Shown here one piece after another: positions 63,502-64,000 of a DNA stretch of 64,000 bases. Source of the DNA: Dyella terrae (lineage in GTDB: Bacteria > Pseudomonadota > Gammaproteobacteria > Xanthomonadales > Rhodanobacteraceae); assembly GCF_022394535.1 (NCBI RefSeq), contig NZ_CP089414.1, positions 3,348,001-3,412,000 on the forward strand, read 5' to 3'. Each line of letters starts with the position of its first letter. Position 1 is the stretch's first letter. The notes under the pieces were generated by a model. It made no database searches. It saw only the letters and a list, made by a program, of their open reading frames with translations, and had not been told where the DNA came from. Both the position numbers and the translations under genes were made by a program.

Positions 63502-64000
63502 ATGAGTTCATGCGATCAGTGCGGCAAGTCAATCCTGTTTGGCGGCCGCAAGCTTGATGGACGCCGTTACTGCAGCGCCGCCTGTGCTCGGGCCCATCCA
63601 TTACTCGAGATGGCCGACCGGGTTCCGTCTGACATCCTCCAGCGCCATGTAGACGAATGGCGCCGGTCAGCCTGCCCGAAGTGCAAACGGAACCATGGCA
63701 CCATCGATGTACATGAGCATCATCGCGTGCATTCGCTGGTGCTGATGACGCAGTGGAGCACACGACGCAACGTATGCTGCCGGCGTTGTGGTCGGCGCGA
63801 ACAGCTGTTGAGTACGTTGTATTGCGCCACCTTAGGTTGGTGGGGCTTTCCGTGGGGGTTGCTGGTCACGCCGGTGCAGATCGCACGCAATGTCGCTGGC
63901 CTGTGCAAAAGCGAATCGGAGCAGCCATCGCCACGCTTCGAGCAGATCGTGCGACGCCAGATCGCCCGCCGTTACCTGGAAACGCAGGTGGCAACACCGG
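63502..64000 (+). CDS. Zinc-ribbon protein of unknown function (partial at window end)
   Basis: An open frame of 166 codons from ATG 63502 (GGGGGAAAG 2-10 nt upstream) runs off the window. It has an N-terminal treble-clef-like pair (CDQCGKSILFGG; YCSAACARAH), a second Cys cluster (CPKCKRNHG; CCRRCGRREQLL), a His-rich VHEHHRVHS, and a short hydrophobic stretch (LGWWGFPWGLLVTPVQIA). Such membrane-associated zinc-ribbon proteins are conserved hypotheticals; no function is assigned. Confidence 0.75.
   Translation, partial: MSSCDQCGKSILFGGRKLDGRRYCSAACARAHPLLEMADRVPSDILQRHVDEWRRSACPKCKRNHGTIDVHEHHRVHSLVLMTQWSTRRNVCCRRCGRREQLLSTLYCATLGWWGFPWGLLVTPVQIARNVAGLCKSESEQPSPRFEQIVRRQIARRYLETQVATP

Overview
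The window is GC-rich, densely coded chromosome from a gammaproteobacterium. The gene set (uppP, glnA, fbp and phhA with a divergent Lrp/AsnC regulator, DUF885 peptidase, OmpW, a GH39 xylosidase, several TonB/RND/ABC export systems) and the short dispersed palindromes most resemble Xanthomonadales, family Rhodanobacteraceae (Dyella/Luteibacter/Rhodanobacter type). That placement is inference from gene content; no rRNA or tRNA gene, CRISPR array, prophage or transposase was seen.

Layout. 1-98: tail of a LysR regulator. 290-4394: FecI-FecR-TonB receptor iron operon behind a Fur-box-like site. 4395-4740: orphan 3' end of a lost gene plus a terminator. 4763-12147: complete YbhGFSR-like ABC exporter with its own outer-membrane factor, divergent from a CecR-type TetR regulator. 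12223-18155: FUSC transporter, GH39 beta-xylosidase with a LacI-type operator, M23 peptidase, an unknown membrane-anchored protein. 18198-19844: glnA with strong terminator, sigma-54 promoter and two NtrC-like sites. 19954-25026: PIG-V-like glycosyltransferase, uppP, CadC-like regulator with TPRs, serine hydrolase. 25137-34313: LysR regulator divergent from a MexEF-OprN-like RND pump, SDR and CurA-like reductase. 34450-38447: LytS/LytR two-component pair between two paralogous secreted PD40 propeller proteins. 38475-42583: hydrolase, Tat-exported phospholipase C bracketed by 81-bp direct repeats, GNAT. 42580-45120: envelope-stress cluster (DUF883, YqjE, small protein, AI-2E permease, DUF1328). 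45250-49443: PEBP, sorbosone dehydrogenase, DUF3224, YheT-like hydrolase, acyltransferase. 49496-51799: Lrp, phhA, OmpW. 51876-53152: RES/Xre toxin-antitoxin. 53264-64000: SRPBCC, DUF885 peptidase, SulP, WYL regulator, GST, GFA, DJ-1-like protein, fbp, patatin lipoprotein, zinc-ribbon protein cut by the window edge.

The most striking property is that six otherwise well-conserved genes are out of frame: five (receptor, fecI, phospholipase C, AI-2E permease, Lrp) by exactly one surplus G/C in a homopolymer, and the fused ABC ATPase by a (GC)7 tract plus an in-frame amber codon. A uniform error direction suggests base-calling artefacts, but slippage-based switching cannot be excluded from sequence alone. 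A second theme is short palindromic repeats: a 436-bp nested palindrome, a 160-bp relative, a 146-bp palindrome, REP-like doublets, and one unit lying inside a coding sequence.
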